DNA of 10,030 bases, from the NCBI GenBank assembly GCA_018063485.1, contig JAGPBG010000050.1:1-10030 (forward strand), written 5' to 3'. The notes under the pieces are model-generated. The model was given only the letters and a program-made list of their open reading frames with translations, had not been told where the DNA came from and did not search any database. Of this stretch, positions 1 through 6,377 are shown one piece after another. Made by a program: the position numbers and the translations under genes. This stretch comes from Cypionkella sp. (GTDB lineage Bacteria; Pseudomonadota; Alphaproteobacteria; Rhodobacterales; Rhodobacteraceae). Each line of letters starts with the position of its first letter. Within the stretch, counting starts at the first letter, position 1.

Positions 1-251
1 CCTTGATGACCGGTCGTTATCACGGAGCGCCGGTGATCCCTCACCTTGATATGCCGATCGGGGCGGTGCATTTCGCCCGCTGGCTGGCGCTGTTTCGCGA
101 GACGGCAGCGGAAACATGCCCCACTACAGGTGCCGCCCATCTTGTCGAACGCGCCGAGCGCATTGCCCGCGCCTTTCAGATGGCCATCGCGACCCATACC
201 GCAGAAAAATCAAACCAAAGGAAAGATGATGCCCAACTCCGCAGCGATTGA
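1..251 (+). CDS. Group III truncated hemoglobin, C-terminal part (5' end outside window)
   Basis: This is the C-terminal part of a haem-binding globin; the reading frame is open at the left edge (first complete codon at 3) and ends with TGA at 249-251, giving 82 visible codons before the stop. The fragment holds the G-R-Y-x-G-x-P segment, then I-P-H, then H-F-A-R-W-L-x-L-F. I read the His of IPH (visible residue 14, bases 42-44) as the proximal haem ligand F8 and the Trp 13 residues later as TrpG8. That spacing and the HFxRWLxLF pattern are typical of group III truncated globins. Family members bind O2 and NO in the cytoplasm, and some are linked to nitrosative stress. The next gene starts inside this one (22-25 bp overlap), so the two are probably translationally coupled. 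The following NO-related genes support the call. The distal haem pocket lies outside the window, so ligand chemistry cannot be judged. Confidence 0.85.
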   Translation, partial: LMTGRYHGAPVIPHLDMPIGAVHFARWLALFRETAAETCPTTGAAHLVERAERIARAFQMAIATHTAEKSNQRKDDAQLRSD

Positions 252-750
252 CAGCCCGCCGCAAGACGCCGCCGCTCTGACCCATTATATCGAAACCCGC
301 TATCACGCGCGCCACCGCCAGCAATTGCCTGATCTCGCCGCCTTGTCGGCCAAGGTAGAACGGGTGCATGTCGCGGCCCAAGGCGTGCCCGCCGGGTTGG
401 CGGATCTGTTGCAGCAGATGATTGGCGAGTTGGAAGTGCACATGAAGAAGGAGGAACTGGTTCTGTTTCCCGCCATCCGCGGTGGTCGCGGGCCCGACCT
501 TGCCGCTCCGATTGCAGTGATGCGCGCCGACCATGACGATCACAGCGCCGAGCTTGACCGGATCATGGACCTGACCAATGGTCTGACGCTTCCCGCCGGG
601 GCTTGCCGCAGTTGGACGGCACTTTATGACGGATTGGGCGAATTTGTGACCGATTTGCGCGCCCATCTGGCTCTTGAGAATGACGTGCTCTTTGCCAAAT
701 TCGACACCGCAGCACAGGGTTGCGGTTGCGGCTGCGGGAACGCACATTGA
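229..750 (+). CDS. ric: RIC-family di-iron iron-sulfur cluster repair protein lacking the ScdA_N domain
   Basis: Predicted cytoplasmic hemerythrin-like di-iron protein of the YtfE/ScdA/DnrN (RIC) family, which repairs Fe-S centres damaged by NO or oxidants. From ATG 229 it is 173 aa. The seven ligands known in E. coli YtfE (His84, 105, 129, Glu133, His160, 204, Glu208, from memory) all appear at a constant offset of 58: His26, His47, His71, Glu75, His102, His146, Glu150. Thus the whole catalytic four-helix bundle is present and the usual N-terminal ScdA_N domain is absent. Unusually, the C-terminus ends in Cys-Gly-Cys-Gly-Cys-Gly (Cys165, 167, 169) and a final His173, beyond the normal end of the family. 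ATG 226 is an alternative start; 229 lies 6 bp from the Shine-Dalgarno AAAGGA (217-222), against 3 bp for 226. It overlaps the globin gene upstream and lies 43 bp before the flavoprotein gene. Confidence 0.9.
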   Translation: MPNSAAIDSPPQDAAALTHYIETRYHARHRQQLPDLAALSAKVERVHVAAQGVPAGLADLLQQMIGELEVHMKKEELVLFPAIRGGRGPDLAAPIAVMRADHDDHSAELDRIMDLTNGLTLPAGACRSWTALYDGLGEFVTDLRAHLALENDVLFAKFDTAAQGCGCGCGNAH

Positions 751-793
751 TTTGGTTTGACGCCCCCGCCTGACAGTCTGATAAGGACAGACC

Positions 794-1810
794 ATGACCC
801 TGCACCGCCCATTGTGTGATCTGCTTGGCTGCGATGTGCCGGTGCTTTTGGCCGGGATGGGCGGGGTGTCTCGTTGGGAACTGGCGGCGGCGGTGGCGAA
901 CGCCGGCGGTTATGCCATTCTGGGCATGGTGCGAGAAGACCCCGATCTGATCGAGCGTGAAGTGCTTGCCTTGCAAGCGGCGACCAAACGCCGCTTTGCT
1001 GTCAATCTGATCCCGGCAGCGACCGAACCCGGATTGCTGGATCGCCAGATCGGGCGCTGTCTTGATCTGGGGGTCACGGATTTCAGTTTCTTCTGGGACG
1101 TCATGCCCAAGGTGGTGGCGCGGATCAAAGCCGCGGGCGGCACCGTGCTGCATCAGGTCGGCAGCCTGCGTGCCGCCAGTGACGCCGAATCGGCTGGCGT
1201 TGATGTGCTGATCACCCAAGGCATCGAGGCAGGTGGCCATGTGCATGGGCGGCAAGGCTGCTTTGCCTTGCTTGAGGAGGTGTTGCCGAGAACGGCTTTG
1301 CCAGTGGTTGCCACCGGTGGATTTTCCGGCGGGGCGGGTCTGGCGGCGGCACTGACGATGGGGGCGCAGGGCGCACAATTCGGCACCGCCTTTTTGGCCA
1401 CCAAGGAATCCTTTGCCCATGAGTACCACAAGCAGCGCATAGTCGAGGCGGGCGGCGACGCCACCGTGCTGACCGATATTTTCGTACTGAACTGGCCCGC
1501 ACAGGCCGCTGTGCGGGTGATCGGAAATTCGGTGACCTCTGCTCTGGGATTTGCCCTGCTGGGCCATGATCCCGATGCCTTGCCGCGTGAGGTGATCGCC
1601 CATGAAGACGGCGCGCCGCGCCTGCGATTTTCCACCGACTCCCCTCTGCGCACCACCACTGGCGATCTTGAGGCTATGGCGCTTTATGCAGGCCAGGGCC
1701 TTGGCTCGATCAACACTATCCCAACCGCCGCCGCGCGGCTGCACCAGATTACGACCGAGGCCGAGACCTGTCTGGCCCGGCTTTGCAACCCGATGGAGAC
1801 CAGAATATGA
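794..1810 (+). CDS. Nitronate monooxygenase-like FMN-dependent oxidoreductase
   Basis: A 338-aa TIM-barrel flavoprotein of the nitronate monooxygenase / 2-nitropropane dioxygenase family. Known members use FMN to oxidise alkyl nitronates such as propionate 3-nitronate; others are NAD(P)H-dependent reductases. Visible marks are G-M-G-G-V-S at 21-26 (N-terminal FMN loop), the family signature Q-G-x-E-A-G-G-H at 142-149 with the putative catalytic His149, A-T-G-G-F at 173-177, and G-A-Q-G-A-Q-F-G-T-A-F-L-A-T at 190-203, all in the usual order. ATG 794 is preceded by AAGGA (783-787) at 6 bp. The stop overlaps the nnrS start (ATGA, 1807-1810), so the two are co-translated. Its place between an Fe-S repair protein and NnrS suggests a role with nitro or NO-derived compounds, but the substrate cannot be read from the sequence. 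Some annotations of the family read enoyl-ACP reductase (FabK-like); the GGH motif favours nitronate monooxygenase. Confidence 0.88.
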   Translation: MTLHRPLCDLLGCDVPVLLAGMGGVSRWELAAAVANAGGYAILGMVREDPDLIEREVLALQAATKRRFAVNLIPAATEPGLLDRQIGRCLDLGVTDFSFFWDVMPKVVARIKAAGGTVLHQVGSLRAASDAESAGVDVLITQGIEAGGHVHGRQGCFALLEEVLPRTALPVVATGGFSGGAGLAAALTMGAQGAQFGTAFLATKESFAHEYHKQRIVEAGGDATVLTDIFVLNWPAQAAVRVIGNSVTSALGFALLGHDPDALPREVIAHEDGAPRLRFSTDSPLRTTTGDLEAMALYAGQGLGSINTIPTAAARLHQITTEAETCLARLCNPMETRI

Positions 1811-3021
1811 CCAGTACCACCGAACAGATGCGCGCGTGGAACGGGCCTGCCTTGTTCAGTTTCGGGTTCCGGCCGTTCTTTCTGCTGGGCGCGATTTGGG
1901 CAGCGTTGGCGATGGCGATCTGGATCGTGATGCTCAGCGGGCGCGATCCGCTGCCAACGGCCTTTGATGCGGTGTCCTGGCACGCGCATGAATTTCTGTT
2001 TGGCTATCTGGGGGCGGTTATGGCCGGATTTCTGCTGACCGCCGTGCCCAACTGGACCGGTCGCCTGCCGGTGGTGGGCAAGCCCTTGGCCTTGCTGGTA
2101 GGGCTATGGCTGATCGGGCGGATCGCGATTGCGATTTCTGGATGGATGCCCTGGCCGTTGGCTGCGGGGTTGGATCTGGCCTTTCCGCTGGCCCTGCTCG
2201 CGCTGCTGGCGCGCGAGATTCTGTCCGGCAAGAATTGGAAAAATCTGATCGTGCTGGGCCTTGTGGCGCTATGGACGCTGGCCAATCTGGGCTTTCACAT
2301 TGATGCGGCGCGGGGCGGCTATCCGGCGCAGGGCGCAGGTTTGCGTTTTGGACTGGCGGCGGCGGTGATGCTGATTTCGGTGATCGGCGGGCGGATTGTG
2401 CCCAGTTTCACCCGCAACTGGCTGGTGCAGCGGCGCGAAACCCGCCTGCCTGCCCCGATGGGCAAGGGCGACCGGCTGGTGCTGTTTGTCTCTGGCTTTA
2501 CGCTGATCTTGTGGGCGCTCTGGCCGCATGAGGCGGTAACGGCGCTGGCCACCGCTTTGGCCGGGGCGGCGCATCTGTGGCGGCTGTCGCGCTGGAAGGG
2601 TTGGCTTTGTGGTGGCGAGGCTTTGGTCTGGGTGCTGCATATGGGCTATGCCTTTGTGCCGATTGGATTCTTAGCGATTGCCGGCGGTTATCTCTGGCCC
2701 GGAATGGCGGCAGCGTCGCAACATCTCTGGATGGCTGGTGCTGTCGGGCTGATGACGCTGGCGGTGATGACCCGCGCCAGCCTTGGCCATTCGGGCAGGC
2801 CGCTGCACGCCACCAAACCGATTGCGGCACTCTATATTGCGCTGATCGTGGCCGTGCTGGCGCGGTTTCTTTCCGGCGCCCTGCCCGGCGAGATGTGGCC
2901 GCTGCATCTGGCGGGCACCGCCTGGATTTTGGCCTTTGGCGGCTTTGCGGTGATCTATGCCCCGATGCTTGCCTTTACGCGCCCAGCGCAAAAACGCGCC
3001 ATACCGCGCGCCAAGGCGTGA
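1807..3021 (+). CDS. nnrS: NnrS family haem/copper-containing membrane protein
   Basis: A 404-aa polytopic inner-membrane protein with roughly 12 hydrophobic segments. NnrS was described in Rhodobacter sphaeroides as a haem- and copper-containing membrane protein under NO-responsive control, and family members protect against nitrosative stress; the exact reaction is unsettled. Family marks are G-F-R-P-F-F-L-L-G (20-28), W-H-A-H-E-F-L-F-G-Y (58-67), G-R-I-V-P-S-F-T-R-N-W-L (195-206), L-H-M-G-Y-A-F (277-283) and T-R-A-S-L-G-H-S-G-R-P-L (322-333). Many His residues lie in or near membrane segments (59, 61, 164, 256, 278, 306, 328, 334) and could bind metal. ATG 1807 is chosen over the in-frame ATG 1783: it has GGAG (1795-1798) 8 bp upstream and the ATGA overlap with the flavoprotein gene. 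The C-terminus is basic and probably cytoplasmic. No terminator is evident after its stop. Confidence 0.95.
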   Translation: MTSTTEQMRAWNGPALFSFGFRPFFLLGAIWAALAMAIWIVMLSGRDPLPTAFDAVSWHAHEFLFGYLGAVMAGFLLTAVPNWTGRLPVVGKPLALLVGLWLIGRIAIAISGWMPWPLAAGLDLAFPLALLALLAREILSGKNWKNLIVLGLVALWTLANLGFHIDAARGGYPAQGAGLRFGLAAAVMLISVIGGRIVPSFTRNWLVQRRETRLPAPMGKGDRLVLFVSGFTLILWALWPHEAVTALATALAGAAHLWRLSRWKGWLCGGEALVWVLHMGYAFVPIGFLAIAGGYLWPGMAAASQHLWMAGAVGLMTLAVMTRASLGHSGRPLHATKPIAALYIALIVAVLARFLSGALPGEMWPLHLAGTAWILAFGGFAVIYAPMLAFTRPAQKRAIPRAKA

Positions 3022-3120
3022 TGGCCGATTTGGCGGTAAAGTGGTCGCGAAAATACACCCGCGTTTCGGGCGATAGGTGCAGACTGCCCCCATCCTGGCA
3101 GCTTGCCGAAAGGAAAAGCC

Positions 3121-3813
3121 ATGTCCCAAGACCCAAACGATCCCCCGCGCGGCTTTGCCTCGCCGCCGTGTCTCGCGCATGAGATCGACCCGCAGTATTT
3201 CGACCCGCTCGCGGTAGATGCGGATCAGGCACGTGACGTGGCGCGCTGGCGCAAGGCCGAGCGCGCCCGGCTGCGCGACGCCCGCGCCGCCCTGCCGATT
3301 GACACCCGCCAAGCCATCGCGGCAGCCATGGCGAACCATCTCGACGCCCATCTCGCCACACTGACCTTGCCGGATCATCCCATCATCTCAGGCTATTGGC
3401 CGATCAAATCCGAACCCGATCTGCGCTTTTGGCTGACCAAACTGCACGGCATGGGCTGGCGCATTGCCCTGCCGATAGTCGAAGTGCAAAAAGCCCCCCT
3501 GGTGTTTCGCATCTGGACTCCCGGCATGGCGATGGAGCGCGGCGTGTGGAACATTCCGGTGCCCCCCGCAAGTGCAGAACAGGTGATCCCGCATGTGGCG
3601 CTTGCGCCGATGCTGGGCTGGGACAAGGCTGGCTACCGTCTGGGCTATGGCGGCGGTTATTTCGACCGCACTTTGGCCGCCCTCGCGGCCCACAACCTGC
3701 ATGTGATCGGCCTGTGTGTCGATGCGGGCGCAATCCCCACCATCTACCCGCAACCCCATGACATCCCGATGTCGGCAGTGATCACTGAAGCGGGCCTTAA
3801 GGTGGCGCGATGA
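3121..3813 (+). CDS. 5-formyltetrahydrofolate cyclo-ligase (MTHFS) with an extra N-terminal PPCxxHE module
   Basis: The C-terminal ~185 residues of this 230-aa protein are an MTHFS/YgfA-type cyclo-ligase, which uses ATP to convert 5-formyl-THF to 5,10-methenyl-THF in the cytoplasm. Marks are the basic N-terminal helix W-R-K-x-E-R-A-R-L-R (43-52), G-Y-W-P-I-K-S-E-P-D (91-100), A-P-M-L-G-W-D (162-168) and the nucleotide/folate loop R-L-G-Y-G-G-G-Y-F-D-R (173-183). The first ~40 residues are not part of the usual enzyme, which starts near the basic helix. They contain S-P-P-C-L-A-H-E-I-D-P (14-24) followed by Q-Y-F-D-P. This resembles short alphaproteobacterial proteins of unknown function that I recall but cannot name securely. 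ATG 3121 is supported by AAAGGA (3109-3114) at 6 bp; the in-frame TTG 3103 lies before that site. The gene follows nnrS by 99 bp, and its stop overlaps the next start (ATGA), so the two are coupled. Confidence 0.9.
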   Translation: MSQDPNDPPRGFASPPCLAHEIDPQYFDPLAVDADQARDVARWRKAERARLRDARAALPIDTRQAIAAAMANHLDAHLATLTLPDHPIISGYWPIKSEPDLRFWLTKLHGMGWRIALPIVEVQKAPLVFRIWTPGMAMERGVWNIPVPPASAEQVIPHVALAPMLGWDKAGYRLGYGGGYFDRTLAALAAHNLHVIGLCVDAGAIPTIYPQPHDIPMSAVITEAGLKVAR

Positions 3814-4070
3814 AACTGACCCCCCAACCCGGCGGCGGCTTTGTGATCGAGGCGCAAGACCTTGGACCCCTTTTGCACCTGCCACCCGCCGAGGTTCCCG
3901 CCCTTATGGCCGCAGGCGAGATCACCCACCGCTTTGAAGAAGGGCGCGATGCCGACACCGGCCGCTTTCGCGTGACCTTCCTCTACAAGACCAAGCGTCT
4001 GCGCTTTACCGTGGATGCCCAGGGCGAGGTGCTGGCGCAAAGCCTGATCACCCTGCCCGCCAAAGCCTGA
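3810..4070 (+). CDS. Small conserved-looking protein of unknown function (DUF6522-like)
   Basis: An 86-aa protein starting at ATG 3810, overlapping the cyclo-ligase stop by 4 bp. No signal peptide, membrane segment or Cys is visible. It has an N-terminal beta-type stretch (FVIEAQDLG), a helix L-P-P-A-E-V-P-A-L-M-A-A-G-E-I (24-38), then a charged stretch (E-E-G-R-D-A-D-T-G) and alternating strands rich in Phe, Arg and Lys ending in L-R-F-T-V-D. This layout resembles small alphaproteobacterial proteins I associate with DUF6522; that match is from memory and should be searched. ATGA coupling implies similar amounts to the cyclo-ligase, which could mean a partner or a shared stress response. Its TGA directly abuts the stop of the convergent TerB gene. 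Function unknown. Confidence 0.75.
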   Translation: MKLTPQPGGGFVIEAQDLGPLLHLPPAEVPALMAAGEITHRFEEGRDADTGRFRVTFLYKTKRLRFTVDAQGEVLAQSLITLPAKA

Positions 4071-4073
4071 TCA
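4038..4073. repeat. Two copies of a 13-bp direct repeat, 23 bp apart, ending at the convergent stops
   Basis: CAAAGCCTGATCA occurs at 4038-4050 and again, identically, at 4061-4073. The first copy is read by the small-protein gene as Gln-Ser-Leu-Ile. The second is in a different phase and supplies the TGA of that gene (4068-4070) and, as TCA, the stop of the minus-strand gene (4071-4073). The copies are separated by 10 bp. It may be a small tandem duplication that shaped both gene ends, or chance. Confidence 0.6.
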
Positions 4074-4493
4074 AGGCCGCAAATGCCGTGTCCTTGCGCC
4101 CCATTCGATGGCGGCGGCGTGCAGCCGGTCGATGTTCAGCTCTTCGCGCACCTCTTCCAGCATCGCCAACTCGATCTGGCGCAGCTTGCCATCAGCGGCG
4201 GCAACATCACAGGCCAGCGCATAGGCGGTTTCATTCAGACGTTCGGGCAAGCCATCCCGGATCAGACCGAACAGCGCCTCCAGCCCGTCCTCTTCCTCGA
4301 AAAGATCGAAAACTGTCTGCGCCACCACTCGGATCCGGTCGCTGTCATAATCGGCAAACACCGGCATATGATTGACCGTGCGCTGAATCGCCACCAACTC
4401 CGAGGTGCGCATCTGCTCATCGGCAAAGGAAACCGCGATCATCACGGCGACAAGCGCATCCTGCGGCGAAAGCGAAGCTGGAATATCTGACAC
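4071..4493 (-). CDS. TerB-like family protein
   Basis: A 140-aa, all-helical acidic cytoplasmic protein of the TerB/TerB-like fold. The fold is named after tellurite-resistance TerB and is found in many proteins with no shown link to tellurium. Two related halves can be seen: A-D-E-Q-M-R-T-S-E-L at 24-33 and A-D-G-K-L-R-Q-I-E-L at 100-109, each with Asp and Glu seven residues apart (Asp25/Glu32, Asp101/Glu108). This is the pattern of the acidic metal-binding sites in this fold. The start is GTG (CAC at 4491-4493), set by a strong AGGAG (CTCCT at 4501-4505) 7 bp upstream. It is divergent from the lysyl-tRNA synthetase gene and convergent with the small-protein gene, and there are no other ter genes nearby. 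A role in tellurite resistance should therefore not be assumed. Confidence 0.82.
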   Translation of the reverse strand: MSDIPASLSPQDALVAVMIAVSFADEQMRTSELVAIQRTVNHMPVFADYDSDRIRVVAQTVFDLFEEEDGLEALFGLIRDGLPERLNETAYALACDVAAADGKLRQIELAMLEEVREELNIDRLHAAAIEWGARTRHLRP

Positions 4494-4518
4494 GGGGCTT
4501 CTCCTGTTGTTGCAGTGC

Positions 4519-4547
4519 AGAATATTGACCTATGCGCGCCACGGCAA
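4519..4547 (-). promoter_or_regulatory. Candidate promoter for the TerB-like gene
   Basis: On the minus strand TTGCCG (bases 4547-4542) is followed after 17 bp by TATTCT (4524-4519); each matches the sigma70 consensus at 4 of 6 positions. It would give a leader of about 20 bases containing the AGGAG site. It overlaps the candidate promoter of the divergent gene. Read by eye only. Confidence 0.4.
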
Positions 4548-4553
4548 TAGAGG
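4525..4553 (+). promoter_or_regulatory. Candidate promoter for the lysyl-tRNA synthetase gene
   Basis: TTGACC (4525-4530, 5 of 6) lies 17 bp before TAGAGG (4548-4553, 3 of 6). Alphaproteobacterial promoters often have a good -35 and a poor -10, so this is plausible but weak. It interleaves with the minus-strand candidate; both together explain the 108-bp divergent gap (4494-4601). Confidence 0.3.
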
Positions 4554-4601
4554 AAGAGGGCTGCGGCAGCATTGGGTTCCCGCAAGCAAGAGGAAACGGC
4601 G

Positions 4602-6182
4602 ATGACAGCATTGCGCGACGCGGGAATGAAATCGAAGGCCTGGCCCTTTGAAGAGGCGCGCGCGCTGCTGAAACGCTATGAGAAAAAGGCACCTGAGAAG
4701 GGCTATGTGCTGTTTGAAACCGGCTATGGCCCCTCGGGTCTGCCCCATATCGGCACCTTTGGCGAGGTGGCCCGCACCACGATGATCCGCCGCGCCTTTG
4801 AGGTGCTGTCCGATATCCCGACCCGCCTGATCTGTTTTTCCGATGATGTCGACGGGATGCGCAAGGTGCCCGAGAACGTGCCGCAGCAGGATATGCTGCG
4901 CCAGCACATGCAAAAACCGCTGACCTCGGTGCCCGATCCTTACGGCGAATATGAAAGCTTTGGCCACCACAACAACGCCATGCTGCGCCGGTTCCTTGAC
5001 ACTTTCGGCTTTGAATATGAATTCATTTCTGCCACCGAATTCTATGCCTCGGGCCGTTTTGATGACACGTTGAAACTGGCCACCGAACGCTATGATGCGA
5101 TCATGAAGATCATGCTCGCCTCGCTGCGCGATGAACGCCAGCAGACCTATTCTTGTTTCCTGCCGATCCATCCCGAAACCGGGCGGGTTCTGTATGTGCC
5201 GATGAAAAATGTCGATCCGGTCAACCACACCATCACTTTTGATGATGAAACCGGCCGCGAATGGACGCTTCCGGTCACTGGGGGCCAGGTGAAACTGCAA
5301 TGGAAGCCCGATTTTGGCGCACGTTGGGCGGCGCTTGATGTGGATTTCGAGATGTATGGCAAGGACCATTCGACCAACACCCCGATCTATGACGGTATCT
5401 GCGAGGTCTTGGGTGGGCGCAAACCGAACCATTTCAGCTATGAACTGTTCCTGGATGATCAGGGCCAGAAAATCTCGAAATCCAAAGGCAACGGGCTGAC
5501 GATTGACGAATGGCTGACCTATGCCTCGACTGAGAGTCTTTCGTATTTCATGTATCAAAAGCCGAAAACCGCCAAGCGGATGCATTTCGATGTGATCCCG
5601 CGTGCGGTTGATGAATATCACCAGCAATTGCGCGCCTATGCCACCCAAGACATTGACGCCCAAGTGAACAATCCGGTCTGGCACATCCATCAGGGAAATC
5701 CGCCAGTGTCGAAAATGGTGGTGCCGTTCTCGATGCTGCTCAATCTGGCAAGCGTGTCGGCTGCCAGGGATGCGGCGGGCCTTTGGGGCTTTATCAAACG
5801 CTATGCGCCGGATGCCTCACCCGAAGGCAATCCCGATCTTGACGCCGCCGCAGGCTTTGCGGTGCGCTATTTCGCCGACAGGATCGCCCCTACTCGCCAG
5901 TTCCGGCTGCCCAATGATCTCGAACGCGCCGCGATGGTCGATTTGCGCGCCCGTCTGGCCGCCTGGGATGGCGGCTTGAACGACGAGGCCTTGCAGTCGA
6001 TGGTTTTCGCTGTCGGCAAGGACCACGGTTTCGAGCCTCTGCGCGATTGGTTCAAGGCGCTTTATGAGGTGCTTCTGGGCGCATCTGACGGCCCCCGCTT
6101 TGGCGGTTTCATCGCCCTTTACGGCATCAAGGAAAGCCTTGATCTGATAGATCGCGGGCTTGCGGGCGAATTGGCAGCCTGA
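4602..6182 (+). CDS. lysS: Lysyl-tRNA synthetase, class I (archaeal type)
   Basis: A 526-aa cytoplasmic enzyme that charges tRNA-Lys with lysine at the cost of ATP. It is the class I form (also called lysK), which many alphaproteobacteria use in place of the class II enzyme of E. coli. The Rossmann-fold signature [10 protein letters not shown] is at 43-52 (HIGH box 49-52), the family block [23 protein letters not shown] at 234-256 carries an invariant-looking core, and the KMSKS box reads K-I-S-K-S at 290-294. The helical anticodon-binding part fills the C-terminal ~200 residues. Length fits the family. ATG 4602 has AGGA (4591-4594) 7 bp upstream; the in-frame start candidate at 4572 lies before that site. 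The gene stands alone, followed by a strong terminator. Nothing looks truncated. Confidence 0.97.
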   Translation: MTALRDAGMKSKAWPFEEARALLKRYEKKAPEKGYVLFETGYGPSGLPHIGTFGEVARTTMIRRAFEVLSDIPTRLICFSDDVDGMRKVPENVPQQDMLRQHMQKPLTSVPDPYGEYESFGHHNNAMLRRFLDTFGFEYEFISATEFYASGRFDDTLKLATERYDAIMKIMLASLRDERQQTYSCFLPIHPETGRVLYVPMKNVDPVNHTITFDDETGREWTLPVTGGQVKLQWKPDFGARWAALDVDFEMYGKDHSTNTPIYDGICEVLGGRKPNHFSYELFLDDQGQKISKSKGNGLTIDEWLTYASTESLSYFMYQKPKTAKRMHFDVIPRAVDEYHQQLRAYATQDIDAQVNNPVWHIHQGNPPVSKMVVPFSMLLNLASVSAARDAAGLWGFIKRYAPDASPEGNPDLDAAAGFAVRYFADRIAPTRQFRLPNDLERAAMVDLRARLAAWDGGLNDEALQSMVFAVGKDHGFEPLRDWFKALYEVLLGASDGPRFGGFIALYGIKESLDLIDRGLAGELAA

Positions 6183-6199
6183 CGGAGATCCTGTCCTGA

Positions 6200-6237
6200 C
6201 GCCCGAAAGGGGGCCGCTCTTTCGGGCGGGCCCTTTT
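6200..6237 (+). terminator. Rho-independent terminator after the lysyl-tRNA synthetase gene
   Basis: A perfect 10-bp inverted repeat, CGCCCGAAAG (6200-6209) and CTTTCGGGCG (6219-6228), with a 9-base loop, starts 18 bp after the stop codon. TTTT follows at 6234-6237. An alternative pairing, AAAGGG (6206-6211) with CCCTTT (6231-6236), competes with the main stem. The T-run is short, but the stem is strong and the position is right. Confidence 0.75.
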
Positions 6238-6377
6238 GCAAGGCGTCCGCCTGGAACTTCTGGGAGAGGAAAGGTTGCACCATGAAGTGTGTGGAGCCGT
6301 CGTAGCTGCGCCCCCCATTTGACCTTTCCCACTATCGCCCTACCCTCCCCTTGGGGACGTTCAGGAAAGGAGTCGCA
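6238..6377. other. 140-bp gap without a convincing gene
   Basis: Between the terminator and the next start I see no RNA gene, repeat or conserved protein. It holds an 8-codon open frame (ATG 6282 to TAG 6303-6305, peptide MKCVEPSS) with AGGAAAGG 7 bp upstream, and further down a candidate promoter (6319-6346). The 8-codon frame has good initiation spacing but no other support, and it lies upstream of that promoter, so it is not called as a gene. Confidence 0.4.
6319..6346 (+). promoter_or_regulatory. Candidate promoter for the DUF4864-like gene
   Basis: TTGACC (6319-6324, 5 of 6) is followed after 16 bp by TACCCT (6341-6346, 3 of 6), about 32 bp before the start codon. The preceding terminator makes a separate promoter likely; the exact boxes are by eye. 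Confidence 0.4.

Noticed and set aside
563..1744. Long minus-strand open frame (393 codons) opposite the flavoprotein gene
   Set aside because: It mirrors a real gene with GC-rich third positions and shows low-complexity Arg/His/Gln-rich sequence with no domain; it would overlap two well-supported genes.
3030..3058. Sigma70-like promoter TTGGCG/ATACAC before the cyclo-ligase
   Set aside because: The -35 matches 4 of 6 but the -10 is too poor to claim; it may still be real given alphaproteobacterial promoters.
3022..3120. Possible 6S RNA gene upstream of the folate cyclo-ligase, as in E. coli
   Set aside because: The gap is only 99 bp, shorter than a 6S RNA of roughly 150-190 bases, and no long hairpin with a central bubble is visible; only short stems occur (GGCA/TGCC at 3097-3107, CCCG/CGGG at 3058-3070).
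3022..3120. FNR/NnrR-type operator before the cyclo-ligase
   Set aside because: No TTGAT-N4-ATCAA or close variant is present here or in the other gaps examined.
3021..3182. 53-codon frame starting at TGATG on the nnrS stop
   Set aside because: Start/stop overlap looks tempting, but the product is Arg/Ser/Pro-rich with no recognisable fold and runs out of frame into the well-supported cyclo-ligase gene.
4071..4493. Tellurite resistance locus
   Set aside because: Only one TerB-like gene, with no terC/terD/terE neighbours; the fold alone does not show that function.
4530..5690. Long minus-strand open frame (386 codons) opposite the lysyl-tRNA synthetase gene
   Set aside because: Antisense shadow of a conserved class I synthetase; no family motifs and no ribosome site suggesting a real start.
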